A DNA stretch of 64,000 nucleotides from Zoroaster sp. YZ-2022 (GCA_029582265.1 CM055826.1:37270127-37334126), one strand, 5' to 3'; shown: positions 1 to 10,329, counted from the stretch's first letter. Numbers and translations are program-made. The notes: generated from the sequence alone by a model not told the origin.

Positions 1-455
1 TTCCTTTGTCCAAAAATACGGGGACGCATTGTTCTCCATTGTGAGAGCAGCCGGGGACCATTGTCCCCTTTGTTATACGTCCCCGGTTTGAATGCGCTCA
101 CACACGCACACACACCCCCACACACACACACACACACACACCCTCACGCACATTGATTTGTGGGGTATTCCTTTGTTCGTTCTATTATCCCTTTTCCTTA
201 TAATTCTCCTGTGGGGTACAAGATTTTCTATAGTTACCTTGTGGGGTCCAATTGTTCTATTGTGTTTTGGACCCCACAACGAATGGTGTGTACGTTCACA
301 CACGTGTGTAAACACCGGCATTCGGGGACTTCCTTTGTCAAATTCTTTTGTCCAAAAATACGGGGACGGATTGTTCTCCATTGTGAGAGCAACCGGGGAC
401 CATTGTCCCTTTTGTTATACGTCCCCGGTTTGAATGCGCTCACACACGCACCACG
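1..455. repeat. Two-copy direct repeat with (CA)n tract
   Basis: A block of about 110 bp at 1-110 recurs at about 343-453 with few changes, so the period is about 342 bp. Each block carries GGGGAC/GTCCCC inverted motifs. A (CA)n microsatellite lies at about 99-142. No gene is apparent. Confidence 0.75.
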
Positions 456-825
456 AGGCATAAATAGTCTCAAGTCAAGTTGCACGCTGAACTGAACATG
501 TCCAGCCGTATAGCCTCTTGTCCAGTCTTGTTTTGTCGTGAAACTTTTCTAAAGAGAAAACCATATTTGCAAAGTTCTGACAACTTATAATTTCACAAAT
601 ACTTTTATGTTGACACGAAGGCAAATATATTTAATGTCATAATGTCATAATAACATTCATTTATGCATTTTTTATATTTTGAAGAGACATAACTGCACTA
701 TTATATATATCTGACTTGTTGAAATGTTATGCCCCATCTCGCAACTGAAGTTACGTTCCAGTGCAAAATTTCTGCTGGCTGAACAAAAGTCAAAACATTC
801 TTGGGGTGACAGATCTTTTTAAGTT
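456..825. other. AT-rich spacer, nothing recognised
   Basis: No coding region or clear repeat boundary was recognised. A short stretch near 655-680 (ttcatttatgcattttttat) recurs at about 950-975, inside the LINE tail that follows. Confidence 0.4.
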
Positions 826-1107
826 CTTTTGAAGGCTCCACACCTTTGGAATGATTTACCTCTGTACATTCGTGAATCTCAATCTGTTGACTCCTTTAAG
901 AAAAACTTAAAAACCCATCTTATGTGTATTGCCTATAAGGACTACTGACATTCATTTATGCATTTTTTATATTTTGTTTAGTATTATATTGCATTTGCTA
1001 TTGTATTGTTATGCTATTGTATGATTTCTTGTTTACTGTAAAGCGCCTTGAGCACTTCTTGGTGGATATGTGCGCATTATAAATCTTCTTTATTATTATT
1101 ATTATAA
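826..1107 (+). mobile_element. 3' end of a CR1/L2-like LINE (5'-truncated)
   Basis: Translation just before a TGA at about 946 gives WNDLPLYIRESQSVDSFKKN followed by LKTHL, the usual C-terminus of CR1/L2-type reverse transcriptases. An untranslated tail follows with GCGCCTTGAGCAC and GTGGATATGTGCGC, ending in (ATT)n at about 1088-1107. Only the last 35-40 codons remain, which is typical 5' truncation. The tail resembles the 3' end of the SINE at 7475-7870. Confidence 0.75.
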
Positions 1108-1164
1108 CTAAATAAGTATAACAAGAAGTCAATCAGCTCAAAGAGAAAAATGATACCCTTAATT

Positions 1165-1774
1165 AAAAACCGAGTTTCAAAATATAATGGCATGTTAAAT
1201 ACTACTGACAAAATGTGGTTTATTAAATAATAAATGCTAATTTGTATCCTGTCAAAGTTTTGCCAGAACGGAATTTGATCAAATTGGCCTTGTCCATTTT
1301 TTCCTGGATGAATGCATTTCCCGTACCAATTCAATAAATAATTGCACAAAACCTCAGAAAAATACAGAATATTCTGTCAGTTTGAGGGATAAGCTAAGAC
1401 AAAAACATTATTCAAGTATAACCGTAGCCACCGCTAGATAAAATATATTTCTTAAAGAATTTTTTTTTTAAATAACAAACTCTCAGAAACTAACATTAAA
1501 ATCAACATTTTAAAGGTTCGGTCACTGAAAACTTTTAACATCATTTTATAAAAAGTGCTGAATTTACTTTTAGTGTTAAATCTTGATCACAAAATGCATC
1601 AATTTGACACTTTTATGCATGTATGCATGGTTAGGTAAAACTTATAAATGAAATTAATGTGACTGATCGAACTCTTTAGAAATTCATTAAATACGTTACC
1701 GGTACCATGATATTTCGAATAAATATAGTTTACCAAACAATTATTGTGACTTATTTAAAAGTGAAAACATAAAA
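1165..1774. repeat. HS3ST 3'-flank block, second copy at 16830-17412
   Basis: This stretch matches 16830-17412 in the same orientation, including the shared run CAGAACGGAATTTGATCAAA. In both places it ends at the 3' end of an HS3ST-like gene remnant on the minus strand. It is therefore the duplicated downstream flank of an ancestral sulfotransferase copy. It also carries GTTCGGTCACTGAAAAC and TTTTAGTGTTAAAT motifs found beside other copies. Confidence 0.7.
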
Positions 1775-2252
1775 TTACGAAGACCAATCAAAGTTTAAAT
1801 TCATCAGTTCTCTAAGAGCTTTAAGCCAAAAAAGTCTTTCTGGTCATCGGTCGGCCGCGCTTTCAAAATTGGTGCGGTGACGCGCATTTTTTTCGACCAT
1901 CTTTTTTTATGTGATACATTGTACTATGGGAACTTTGGTCCCCGCGTATACAAAGTATGGTGGCTAAGAGAGGCCTCACAAATCGGGCAAACCTTCACAC
2001 CCCTATGTGTTTAAAACACAGCACGGCAGAATTCCAATCGATCGAGCAATTTTGGCTGCAATTGGACATCGTTTCAGAGCAAAAAAAAAGAAGTTTGAAA
2101 TGCCGACGCGCGGGTCTGAGTTTTGGCCTTATTGTAAGGACGGTTGTAGTCACTAGGTTTCACCAGTGTTTAGTTTGTTTACTTCCGGGTGAGGGCTCCA
2201 TGCAGTTTCTTGCCATTGTAGAAGAGGTCTGGAGTGAAGTAATTCCTGATTT
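1775..2252 (-). pseudogene. HS3ST-like sulfotransferase 3' remnant, split by a MITE
   Basis: On the minus strand, 1775-1820 encodes the family C-terminus (LMNLNF.WSS then TAA). The homology stops, then resumes at 2129 with the segment corresponding to residues about 340-395 of gene A (around KGRPHPE) and ends near 2252. The rest of the gene, including the PAPS-binding and catalytic residues, is absent. The interruption at 1824-2128 has the features of a MITE insertion. The copy cannot encode an enzyme. Confidence 0.8.
1824..2128. mobile_element. Harbinger-like MITE inserted in the HS3ST remnant
   Basis: The insert begins AGCCAAAA and ends TTTTGGCC, and TTA lies on both sides (1821-1823 and 2129-2131). 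A 3-bp TTA duplication is typical of PIF/Harbinger elements. Related copies occur at about 29575-29895 and 18300-18600, sharing GTGGCTAAGAGA.GCCTCA and AATTCCAATCGATC, and a single end at 6745-6795. The superfamily assignment is inferred from the duplication only. Confidence 0.55.
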
Positions 2253-2584
2253 AGTACTCCCCATCTGACTAGGTAATTTTTATTGATGGGGGGGGGGGGT
2301 CTCGGCCAATCAGAAGGCTGGATTTAAAAATTTGAAATAAAACAACAATTCATCAAAATTGGGTATTATTTTTTAAACTTTTCCGTTAAAAATATTCCAA
2401 GCTACTGTGAGTCGTATTCAGATCAATTATGTAATATTGTATATTTCTTCCCATATAAGTTTCATTAAAAACGTTTTCTGTTACTTAAAGGTATCTCAAT
2501 TACCTAACAATATGAAAATAAATGGTTCTATAAATCATCATTTTTCAAAGAAAATTAACAAAAAAGTCGGTAGAATCAACCACA
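2253..2584. other. AT-rich spacer with a short dispersed repeat
   Basis: The stretch at 2275-2330 (a G run then GGCCAATCAGAAGGCTGGAT) has a diverged counterpart at 8275-8335. Nothing else was recognised. Confidence 0.4.
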
Positions 2585-2830
2585 GCCAATACCTAGACTG
2601 GTCCCCTGTATTTATCCTCAATGATAAAGACAGGCTCCTGGCGTACCATTCAAGGGATTTCATTGGATACGTTGTGCTGAAGATCTGACGTCACGCTTCG
2701 AGCTCGTGGGCTAGCTCTCAACCAAGGTCAAAGTTGAATCTCAGGGGGAAAACATGACGGCCGCACAGCCAGCATCTGGCGTAATTCACGAACCTCAAAG
2801 CGTGACGTAAGATCTTCAGGCTACCAATAT
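2585..2830. repeat. Dispersed repeat family R, copy 1
   Basis: It contains GATCTGACGTCACGCTTCGA, GCTAGCT and CCAAGGTCAAAGTTGAA. The same ordered blocks recur at 34322-34375, 36420-36600 (inverted) and 45885-46015. It looks like a MITE with inverted CTGAAGATCTGACGTCACGC-type motifs at 2680-2700 and 2795-2820. No ORF is conserved between the copies. Confidence 0.65.
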
Positions 2831-2869
2831 ACCGTACTCTTAAACAAGTCTTATATAAACCTTTCAAGT

Positions 2870-3020
2870 CAGTGACAATTTTTAAAGACTTATGATGATT
2901 TGAAAGTCCTGAATTAACACTTTCAGTGTTAAATCTTACTTTATAAATGCGTCAAATTAACACCTGTAGAGGTTAAATTTAACTTGTCACTGAACGAACA
3001 TTTCAGAGGTTCATTCAACA
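2870..3020. repeat. HS3ST-associated 3'-flank motif block
   Basis: ACTTGTCACT.AACGAACATT followed by TCAGAGGTTCATTCAACACT is shared with 21350-21400 downstream of gene C and, inverted, with 13550-13600 downstream of gene B. It is evidence that an HS3ST locus once occupied this place. Confidence 0.6.
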
Positions 3021-3025
3021 CTAAA

Positions 3026-3200
3026 AGAGCCTATAACCTATAACCATTAACCTATAACCATTAACCAATGTACCAATGTACCAATGTACCAATGTACCAA
3101 TGTACCAACGTACCAATGTACCAATATACAATAACCAATAACCAATAACCATAACAATAACAATTACAACAACAACAACAACAATAACAATAACAATAAT
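3026..3200. repeat. Microsatellite cluster
   Basis: Two short (AACCTATAACCATT)-type repeats are followed by about eight copies of an 8-bp unit (GTACCAAT), then AACCAATA and (AAC)n/(AAT)n tracts. The last tract is the A/T-rich tail of the minus-strand SINE that follows. Confidence 0.8.
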
Positions 3201-3545
3201 GTGGACTTATATAGCGCACGTATTCACCAAACTGGTGCTCAAGGCGCATTATATTATTACCCCTGCTCATCAGGCTCATAAATCATTCCTGAAACCATCT
3301 CAGCTCCCTGGGGAGTATACAGCTCAATTGCTGCCATTTCAGCGCATATGGGCTAATCAAACACAAGAACCAATTCTGCCCTCACAGGTACCCATTTTAC
3401 CCCTGGGTGGAGAGAAGCAATTATGGTAAAGTGTCTTGCTCAAGGACACAAGCACCATGGTCGCGGTTGGGATTCGAACCCACATTCTGACGACTCTGCC
3501 ATCAGAACACAAATCCGATGCACTAAACCGCTCGACCATGGCACT
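3196..3545 (-). mobile_element. tRNA-derived SINE, family 1
   Basis: Read on the minus strand, the head carries pol III boxes (A-like TGGTCGAGCGG, B-like GGTTCGAATCC) in a class II, Ser/Leu-like tRNA layout. The body contains TGCTTCTCTCCACCCAGG and CAGCTCAATTGCTGCCAT (other strand). The 3' tail GTGCGCTATATAAGTCCACA ends in (ATT)n. Other copies lie at 7475-7870, 46120-46493, 48955-49085 (partial) and 56540-56875. Confidence 0.85.
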
Positions 3546-4370
3546 CCATGTACTTTTGTAACAATGAAACATAATTTACAACTCGGTATCGATTTTGAAA
3601 TAATTTGTGTACCTTTTAAGTCCCAAACTGTGGGTGTTTTGGTACCACGAGTACATCAGTGATGTTCACAGCGGGGTTATATGTAACATCACGGTTGGTT
3701 TGTGTATAAAACTTGATTGAAATCTTCTTACAAGTCAGTCCTATGAATTTTGTGTTTTGACTTGTGTTTAATCACTGGTTTTTGGGTGCAAGGGTTTTCA
3801 TTTTGAGCACTCATTGTTTCTGTGACACCAAGTTGCTGTTGTGATCTCACACCCTCAGGTGTCAATGAAAAGCATTAACATTTCAAAACATTAATATTGG
3901 TTTTCCATGTCGATTTCGGCAAATAAGCAGACAATTACACTTCCATACATTCATATTTAAACTACTGTATTTCGAAGTATAATGGGTTTATTATTATTCT
4001 AAAGTTAAACGAAGTTTAACAAAGCGTCAATTATGTTGCACAAATTTCACAAATGCCTGCCCAATAAAGAATTTGAATGACCAAATACGCGCCGCAAAAA
4101 GCTCCTGCGAATTTGAATGCTGTTAGAGTGGATTGTTAAATAGGATGTTATTTTGTTTAAATCGCATGACGCAAGATTACTATTGCCCACTCATAAAATA
4201 ATATTGAATGATGATTTTGAGCAGCATTCAATTTCGCGCGAAACAGAATGACGCAGTGTTTAAATTGGCTGCTTATTTGCCGAAATTGACCGGGAAAACC
4301 TGCAGTACACTCAATCTTTACATTATGCCAAAAATAGATTTTCATTTAGTCTAAACTGTCCAGAGGCATG
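3546..4370. repeat. Dispersed block Y (copy 1) carrying a MITE
   Basis: 3550-3895 and 4305-4370 match, inverted, 13110-13530. The part at 3550-3730 also matches 21420-21610. Compared with the 13-kb copy there is an extra stretch of about 410 bp at 3895-4305. It is bounded by inverted TTTCGGCAAATAAGCA motifs near 3915 and 4270, so it looks like a MITE inserted into the block. Confidence 0.65.
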
Positions 4371-4728
4371 CATAGATATTTGCAAAAAATGTTTCTAAAT
4401 AAAAATTCATTAAATAGACCCTTTCAGTAGCACTTCGGGTTTTAAAATGTACAAACACCAGTTACTCGAGTTCTTTTGGGTGACACCATGTAATGATCTC
4501 TTCTTCGAAGAAGTGATGGCTCTGGGAAGAGCCGGTTGGTTTGTTCTCAACGTTTCGACTAGTCTGCTCTAGCCGTCTTCAGGACAATGAGTGTGTACAA
4601 TGCAGGAGCTTGTTTTTGTTTGTTTTTTTAAGTTTTTTTTTACAAGCACCAGTGTTAACCGTTTCCCCCGATACATCGAAGAAATATAGTATTACAAAAT
4701 ATATTGTTCGTGTAGTGTATCAGAAAAA
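4371..4728. other. 3' flank of gene A with a hammerhead-like motif
   Basis: Between block Y and the stop codon of gene A there is no ORF. The stretch includes a Penelope-type repeat piece (about 4460-4600) and the downstream flank ATATATTGTTCGTGTAGTGTAT, which is shared with the 3' flanks of B and C. Confidence 0.5.
4551..4582 (-). ncRNA. Hammerhead-like hairpin in a Penelope-type repeat
   Basis: On the minus strand the order is CTGAAGA, one C, GGCTAG, a 6-nt loop, CTAGTC, GAAACG. This matches the hammerhead core CUGANGA - stem II - GAAA except for one extra base before stem II. Related hairpins lie near 44715, 55745 and 11965. Self-cleavage has not been shown, and stem III is unclear. Confidence 0.4.
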
Positions 4729-5961
4729 TTACGAAGACCAACGAAAGTTCAAATTCATCAGTTCTTTTATAGCCTTATTGTGAGGACGATAGTATTCACG
4801 AAGTTTATCCAATGTTTGTTTGTTTATTTCCGGGTGAGGGCGCCCTTTCGCCGGCTTCATACAATTATTAGGTATTGGCTTATTGAGGCAAAAAAATCCC
4901 TTGTCCACGTCATAGTAGAAGTGGTCTGGAGTGAAGTAATCCCTTATGCCTAAAAAATGTTCGACTTGTTTAACAGCCGGATAGGGATTATTGATAAAAG
5001 CTTCTCCATCTATTGCAAGAATTTGTTCCTTTTTAAAATACTTGAGGCATCTCTGTATATCTTTAACGTAGACACCTTTGGATATGAGTTGATTTGATGA
5101 TCTAATTTTCCCGTCTGCGTTTATAACTGACTTCTCGAAAGTATCAGTGATGAAGTACCCGGGACTCGTACTACAACCTTTGATTGACGTGACCATGGAG
5201 GAAGAATTCCATGACATGACCAGCTTCTGGTCAGTTGAGTTTGAGGTCAGTTGTGGGCAATTTGTTTGACGTGCATGTTTCACCTGCAAATGTACGAAGT
5301 CGGACACAGCTCGCTCAATAGGGTCCCGCATGATGATGAGGAGTTTGACGTTCGGTAACGTTTTCTTTATCAATGGCGGGATCTGCGGGTAAGACGAGTA
5401 AAGCGGAGTTTTCTCCATCGAGACCTGCCCTGGCGTCGAGTAAATCATCTTTCTTCTGTAATATTCCAATCCTTTCTTGAACTCCTTATTAGAGTCGAAG
5501 AAACTTGACTCTTTTGGGGTCATAGCGATATCCGGATGATAACTAATGAAATTCTGTAAAGTGGTAGTTCCACATTTTTTTACACCAAATATCATGGCGT
5601 CGGGAAGTCTTCTTCGACAACCTCTTTCGCTGAGCTCTGCGTGTGTCAATGCCTTTATAATGCCTTGGTTGATGTCGACGTATCGGTAACAACAGGTGTC
5701 GCACTGCTCTTTGGTTAATACAGTTTTGTTGTTTAGTGAAAGACTGCCGACTTTTCCTTGCTTTTCATCATTTATTGACATCATCTGCTGTCCATTTACA
5801 TCGCCCTCTACGGCCAGTTTATCTACCCTCGACTGGTACCCGTCGCCTGGCCCACGTTTTCCTCTATACATCATTGCAAATGTTACCACCAATACCAGTA
5901 AACTAGCGACTGGTAGAACCTTCCGACATCTTCGTGATATCCTAGTGATTCCCATGGTCAT
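4729..5961 (-). CDS. HS3ST-like heparan sulfate 3-O-sulfotransferase, gene A
   Basis: A 410-residue, single-exon enzyme predicted to move sulfate from PAPS to the 3-OH of glucosamine in heparan sulfate, in the Golgi lumen. A basic N-terminus (residues 1-14) precedes a signal anchor (about 15-32) and a stem with a CxxCC motif (about 87-91). The 5'-phosphosulfate loop GVKKCGTTTL lies at 126-135. Glu151 in KESSFF lines up with the HS3ST catalytic base. The 3'-phosphate site RDPIERAVSD is at 212-221, the Cys pair at 358/367 and KGRPHPE at 372-378. These motifs and the C-terminal layout point to HS3ST rather than other carbohydrate sulfotransferases. The MTMGI start is shared with B and C. Unlike B and C it has about ten extra residues near 249-258 (around MSWNSSS), which add an N-glycosylation site. 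The exact substrate specificity cannot be read from sequence. Confidence 0.88.
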   Translation of the reverse strand: MTMGITRISRRCRKVLPVASLLVLVVTFAMMYRGKRGPGDGYQSRVDKLAVEGDVNGQQMMSINDEKQGKVGSLSLNNKTVLTKEQCDTCCYRYVDINQGIIKALTHAELSERGCRRRLPDAMIFGVKKCGTTTLQNFISYHPDIAMTPKESSFFDSNKEFKKGLEYYRRKMIYSTPGQVSMEKTPLYSSYPQIPPLIKKTLPNVKLLIIMRDPIERAVSDFVHLQVKHARQTNCPQLTSNSTDQKLVMSWNSSSMVTSIKGCSTSPGYFITDTFEKSVINADGKIRSSNQLISKGVYVKDIQRCLKYFKKEQILAIDGEAFINNPYPAVKQVEHFLGIRDYFTPDHFYYDVDKGFFCLNKPIPNNCMKPAKGRPHPEINKQTLDKLREYYRPHNKAIKELMNLNFRWSS

Positions 5962-6440
5962 ATAGATACAGTTGCCGTCTCCTAGATATAACCAGAGAGA
6001 AAGGACAACACAATAAAATTATATCCAGGAAAGAACATCCGTTTAAAAGTCTTTCATGAATGCGTCTATATAACTTTGCTGCATTACTCACTCGTTGAAA
6101 ACAATCATTAAACATATGTTCTAAAGTTCGCTTTGCAGAAATCTCAGTTGAATAATGGTCCTAAAGATGATATCTGCCGAAAGCTTGGAAGTCCTATCCC
6201 GTGTCTGAAGGCTCTCCCGTCGGAAATGGATAAATTGTTCTGTCAGTAACAACGGAATAAATCTCTCCAAAACGGGAATGCCGAGAGCCCAAATCCTCCA
6301 CAGGTCCTGGGCGCACCCAAACGATGAACTCAGTTCAAAACCATGCTGGTCCTGTTCAGTTTTGTTCAGTCAGGCAGAAATTCCAACAAAAGTGATTATG
6401 TAAATTACCTTACTGAAAAGGTCACTCGCCAGGCACCATT
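5962..6440. repeat. Duplicated 5' flank of gene A
   Basis: This flank is shared with B (15496-15780 plus 16550-16640) and, inverted, with C (18810-18930 plus 19750-20056). In A the two parts are continuous (CGGAATAAATCTCTCC). In B and C the same insert of about 770 bp separates them, so A keeps the uninterrupted arrangement. Confidence 0.75.
6064..6075 (-). promoter_or_regulatory. Possible TATA box of gene A
   Basis: GTTATATAGACG on the minus strand lies about 105 bp before the ATG and is followed by CATTCATGAAAGACT. The same arrangement is conserved upstream of genes B and C. This is inferred from conservation only. Confidence 0.35.
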
Positions 6441-7474
6441 TAAATACGGTACAACAAAAGGGTATGTATGAAGCAGTTGGGCACATTATGACTCTGGATA
6501 TGCGGCAGAGTGCAATCCCCTCCCATTGTGACGTGTCTTCATTGTGTTCCAGAAATCTTAGGAATTCTTTAGAGGATTTCGGGGAGGTGGGGGGGGGGGA
6601 AGGTCCGTTAACAATAGAACAACAGTGTGTTAGTGTATAGGAACATTTGGGGTGGGGGGGGGGGTGGCACTCTGCCGCTTATCGAGCAAGGTATACGGGG
6701 CGATATGTGCATTGACCTGGGGTGATTTTCACTACAATACCTAAGTATAAGGCCAAAAAAGTTCGTCCGTGTCGCCTCAGAACGGCGCGTCGGCTTTTTA
6801 ATTAATTTTGTTAATTGTTTTTTTATTTTAGGTGTTCAGGATTTACCCAAACACCTCCTTGAAATTGTTTTTTTATTACTTTTTCTTCTCCTCCGTGAGA
6901 CTTATTTAACAAAAAACATAATTGCAAAATTCACAGCATACTTAGACCTTAACATGTAGTTGTATCCTACGTTGTGACGTCATGGTGAGGTCATCAGATA
7001 TAGAAATACACAAAATCAAAGTGTAATATTTCAAACAAATATATTACATGAACCACAAAAGATATTTTCACAATCTTTGCATCATCTTAAAGATCTTTTA
7101 TGTGACATTACGTTCAGACATGACCCCAATCTGACCTCTCTTTCCGTCAAAACTGGACTGAATTTAAGTGAAAAATTCTGAATATTCTGTAGCACATGTA
7201 TTATGTACAGCCCATTTCGCGTGCGCACGGCCTTTTCTCCCCTCCCCCTCCCCCTCCCCTCCCCCTCCCGAAAAAACATTTTGTGCCAAAAACTTGGAAT
7301 GATGGACGAACTCGCAACTACAATGTGTATCTCTTGTTATTTAAAAAATACATAAAAAGGTTATTTATGCAGAGTTTATTGTCTGGTGTATGCATCTTTA
7401 CAGTGAAGTCCAAATATCATGTAGGCATATTTTGTTTGTAAGAAGTTCAGAAGTATATTCAGGTTCTGGTACAG
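6441..7474. other. Spacer with G runs and a MITE end
   Basis: It holds long G runs at about 6583-6600 and 6650-6665 and a C/T-rich tract at 7236-7272. At 6745-6795 there is a Harbinger-like MITE end (TAAGGCCAAAAAAGTTCGTC) without a visible partner. No coding region was recognised. Confidence 0.45.
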
Positions 7475-7870
7475 CCCGGCGCGGTATGGCATTCGCGGTC
7501 AACAACGCAAATAAGTGTGTTAAGAATGCGGTCTAGCTTACCGGATTCAAGTTCTGGTGTTAGCAACATAATGTGGGTTCGAATCACGGCCGTGACACTT
7601 GTGTCCTTGAGCAAGACACTTAATCATAATTGCTTCTCTCCACCCAGGGGTTAGATGGGTACCTGTGAAGGCAGAGTTGCTTTGCTCTATATGCGCTAGA
7701 AATGGCAGCAATTGAGCTGTATACTCCCCAGGGAGCTGAGATGGTTTCAGGAATGATTTATGAGCCTTATGAGCCTTATGAGCAGGGATAATAATATAAT
7801 GCGCCTTGAGCACCACTTAGTTGGTGGATACGTGCGCTATATAAATCTACACATTATTATTATTATTATT
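7475..7870 (+). mobile_element. tRNA-derived SINE, family 1, plus-strand copy
   Basis: B-box-like GGTTCGAATCA lies at about 7576, followed by the family body (CTTGAGCAAGACACTTAATC; CTCCACCCAGGGGTTAGATG). The tail GCGCCTTGAGCAC, GGTGGATACGTGCGC ends in (ATT)n at 7853-7874. The A-box part is diverged. The tail matches the LINE end at 1040-1107. Confidence 0.85.
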
Positions 7871-7874
7871 ATTA

Positions 7875-8379
7875 TGTAGGCCTACATAAATTATAAGAAC
7901 AATCTCTCAAATGTCTTCAATTGTCCCAAATGTCAATATAGCAAAATATGTGTAATTTTATTTATATATTATGGAAACTCATATCTTCTGAACTAAAGTA
8001 GGTACTAACGTTATTTTTCATGATCATGAGGAAGTATTATTGTTTCAAATATATGACTTTCAAATAACCCGATGTGACCTTTACAAACAGGAACTTCAAT
8101 TTCAACACATTCCAACACAAAATGTATATGTATTTTGAAGATGAAATTGATATTGTATAAAAGACGTGAGGCATTTTCAAAAAAATGTTATTATGACGTT
8201 ATCAATCATCTTTTCATTGCACTGGAAGTTCACTCGAACACCTAGTGTTTTTTAAAAACAAAACACTCTCAGCTCTAATTTTTATTGAATTTGGGGGCCT
8301 CTCAGCCGATCAGAAAGCTTGATTTAGGCCTGCTAGGCGTATTTTGAGGAGGGAATTTGAGGATGCCCACAATCTTTTG

Positions 8380-8384
<5 letters not shown>
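7875..8384. other. AT-rich spacer
   Basis: No gene was recognised. 8275-8335 is related to the short repeat at 2275-2330. Confidence 0.4.

Positions 8385-8475
<91 letters not shown>
8385..8475. repeat. (AT)n microsatellite
   Basis: About 85 bp of alternating AT. The following TACAGGGTGTTTAAAAGGTAA at 8476-8496 resembles the end of a DNA transposon, but no partner end was found. Confidence 0.95.
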
Positions 8476-8477
<2 letters not shown>

Positions 8478-8876
8478 TACAGGGTGTTTAAAAGGTAATC
8501 CTACTTTAAAGGGTTAATATGGCCAGACTATATGTTTACCAGCAAAAAGCACGGTATCATCTTAAAGCAGAAGCTATGTGCTTTCCAATGATACCTTGGG
8601 TTACATTCCAGGGTCACGCATCATTGAGCACCACTGTCTTGAAATTGTGGTGTACAATTGCAGTTGGTTCACTTTCCTACTGAACAAAATCGACAGCTTT
8701 TAGGACAATACACAAAGGGATACGACAACAAAAAGGGTGTTTTTTTTAATTTAATTTTTTTTTTTTTTGCCTTACAAATTGAGGAGTTAGTGTGTGGGTG
8801 TAAATAGATAAATTAAAATAGTCCTATGAGAGACAGTTGGAAAAAATGTAAAATTATACAAGATAAGATAAAGCAA
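8476..8876. other. Unassigned spacer, possible transposon end
   Basis: It contains CAGGGTGTTTAAAAGGTAAT at about 8478 and a T-rich run near 8738-8768. No ORF was recognised. Confidence 0.3.
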
Positions 8877-9265
8877 CAGGTTAAAGCAAATACCTGAAGA
8901 TAGAACAGGTTAGGACATAGACCTGAAAAGTAACAGGTTAAAACAAATACCTGAAAATAGAACGAAGGTTAAAACAAATACCTGAAAAGAGAACAGGTTA
9001 AAACAGATACCTGAAAATAGAACAGGTTAGGACAAAGACCTGAAAAGTAACAGGTTAAAACAAATACTTGAAAAGAGAACAGGTTAAAACAGATACCTGA
9101 AAGGAGTACAGGTTGAAACAAATACCTGAAAAGAGAACAGGTTAAAGCAAATACCTGAAAAAAGGAACAGGTTAAGACAACTACCTGAAAATAGAACAGG
9201 TTAGGACAAAATCCTGAAAAAATAAAAGGTTACAACAAATGCCTGGAAATAGGTAAAGGTAGCTG
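8877..9265. repeat. Minisatellite of about 29 bp, downstream of the Penelope-like ORF
   Basis: About 13 diverged copies of a unit built from ACAGGTTAAAACAAATACCTG plus GAAAA.AGA. On the minus strand they follow directly after the stop codon of the Penelope-like ORF (near 9268), so they probably belong to that element's 3' part. Confidence 0.85.
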
Positions 9266-9368
9266 GGTTATTTGATACCTGTGTTGATATTGAGGCCATA
9301 GGGTTGAAGTGATTTCAGTTGATGTATCCAGTGTGACTCCCTAAGTTTGCGATGTGTATAATTGCTAG

Positions 9369-10329
9369 CAGTGGCGCACCCAGGATTTTATTGGGGGGGG
9401 GGCTCAAAACATTTTTTTTTTTTAAATCCAATATGGGGGAGAGACATGGCGGACCCAAACCATAACCGCTGGCGCGGCTGTAGCCATGTCCCTAATCGTG
9501 CTCGTCAGTGAACCTACGGCACATGTTAAATGTTTCCTGGTGGTTTGTAGTCATAAAAAGAAGACATTATGACATGATTCAGACTCGTAGGGTTTTACCT
9601 TCCATATAATTTCCTCCTCTTGATGTAAAGAACTTGAGCTAATTGTTTCGTCTGCAAGATTTCTATATTTAAATATTTTCATTGCGCGGACGTAAAGTTT
9701 GTGATCATTCCGGGCGGAGCTAAATTTTCTCAAACACGAATTTGGCGGCAAAACCAAATCCCAATATTATCCAATCGGTGTTTGCTAAAACAGTGTCACA
9801 TAATCTTTGTAAATTAAAACCCAATCCTGGGCCATTGTGTACAAACTGGAAAGGAGTTGATTATAATGCGGGCGTGTTTAAATTTTAAAAAACATTTACG
9901 AGTAACCTCAACGACAGTCAACGACCTCAACAAGAGAAACGGACAACAGAAAATGAAAATAAAATTAAGTAAAGCTGCTCCCTGATCAGGGTGCACCATG
10001 GCAGGCGGGGGGGAGAATGTCTAAAAATGCTTGTTATATATACTGGTGGCCCTTCAAGCTTACATGCACATGCATACGCAACGCCGTAAAATATAATAGT
10101 GAGTGGAATAAATGGAAAACTTTTGGAGGGGAGCTTGAGTCTCCTGAGTCCCAGTCCCTTGTACCACTGCCCTACTCCTTGCCGAACTCCTCTGTAGACA
10201 AGACTTGGGCTCAGATTTTGCTCTCTTTCCCGGCCCCTTCTTTAAAAATAAATAAATAAAACATCAGCGGGCCTTTGGGGGGGGGGCTCGAGCCCCCCGA
10301 GGCCCCCCCCCCCCTTGGGTGCGCCACTG
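9369..10329. mobile_element. Non-autonomous hAT element, copy 1, with target duplication
   Basis: The element begins CAGTGGCGCACCCAGG and ends TTGGGTGCGCCACTG. The 8-bp duplication ATTGCTAG lies exactly at 9361-9368 and 10330-10337. The Penelope-like protein frame continues on both sides. TIR and duplication length fit hAT. It is 961 bp with no transposase. A second copy with its own duplication lies at 63071-63981. Both share an ORF-like stretch on the strand reading KNACYIYWWPFKLTCTCIRN and an opposite one with VLPPNSCL.KFSSARNDHK. Confidence 0.92.

Noticed and set aside
92..433. ORF starting with His-Thr repeats
   Set aside because: Translation of (CA)n and a repeated non-coding block.
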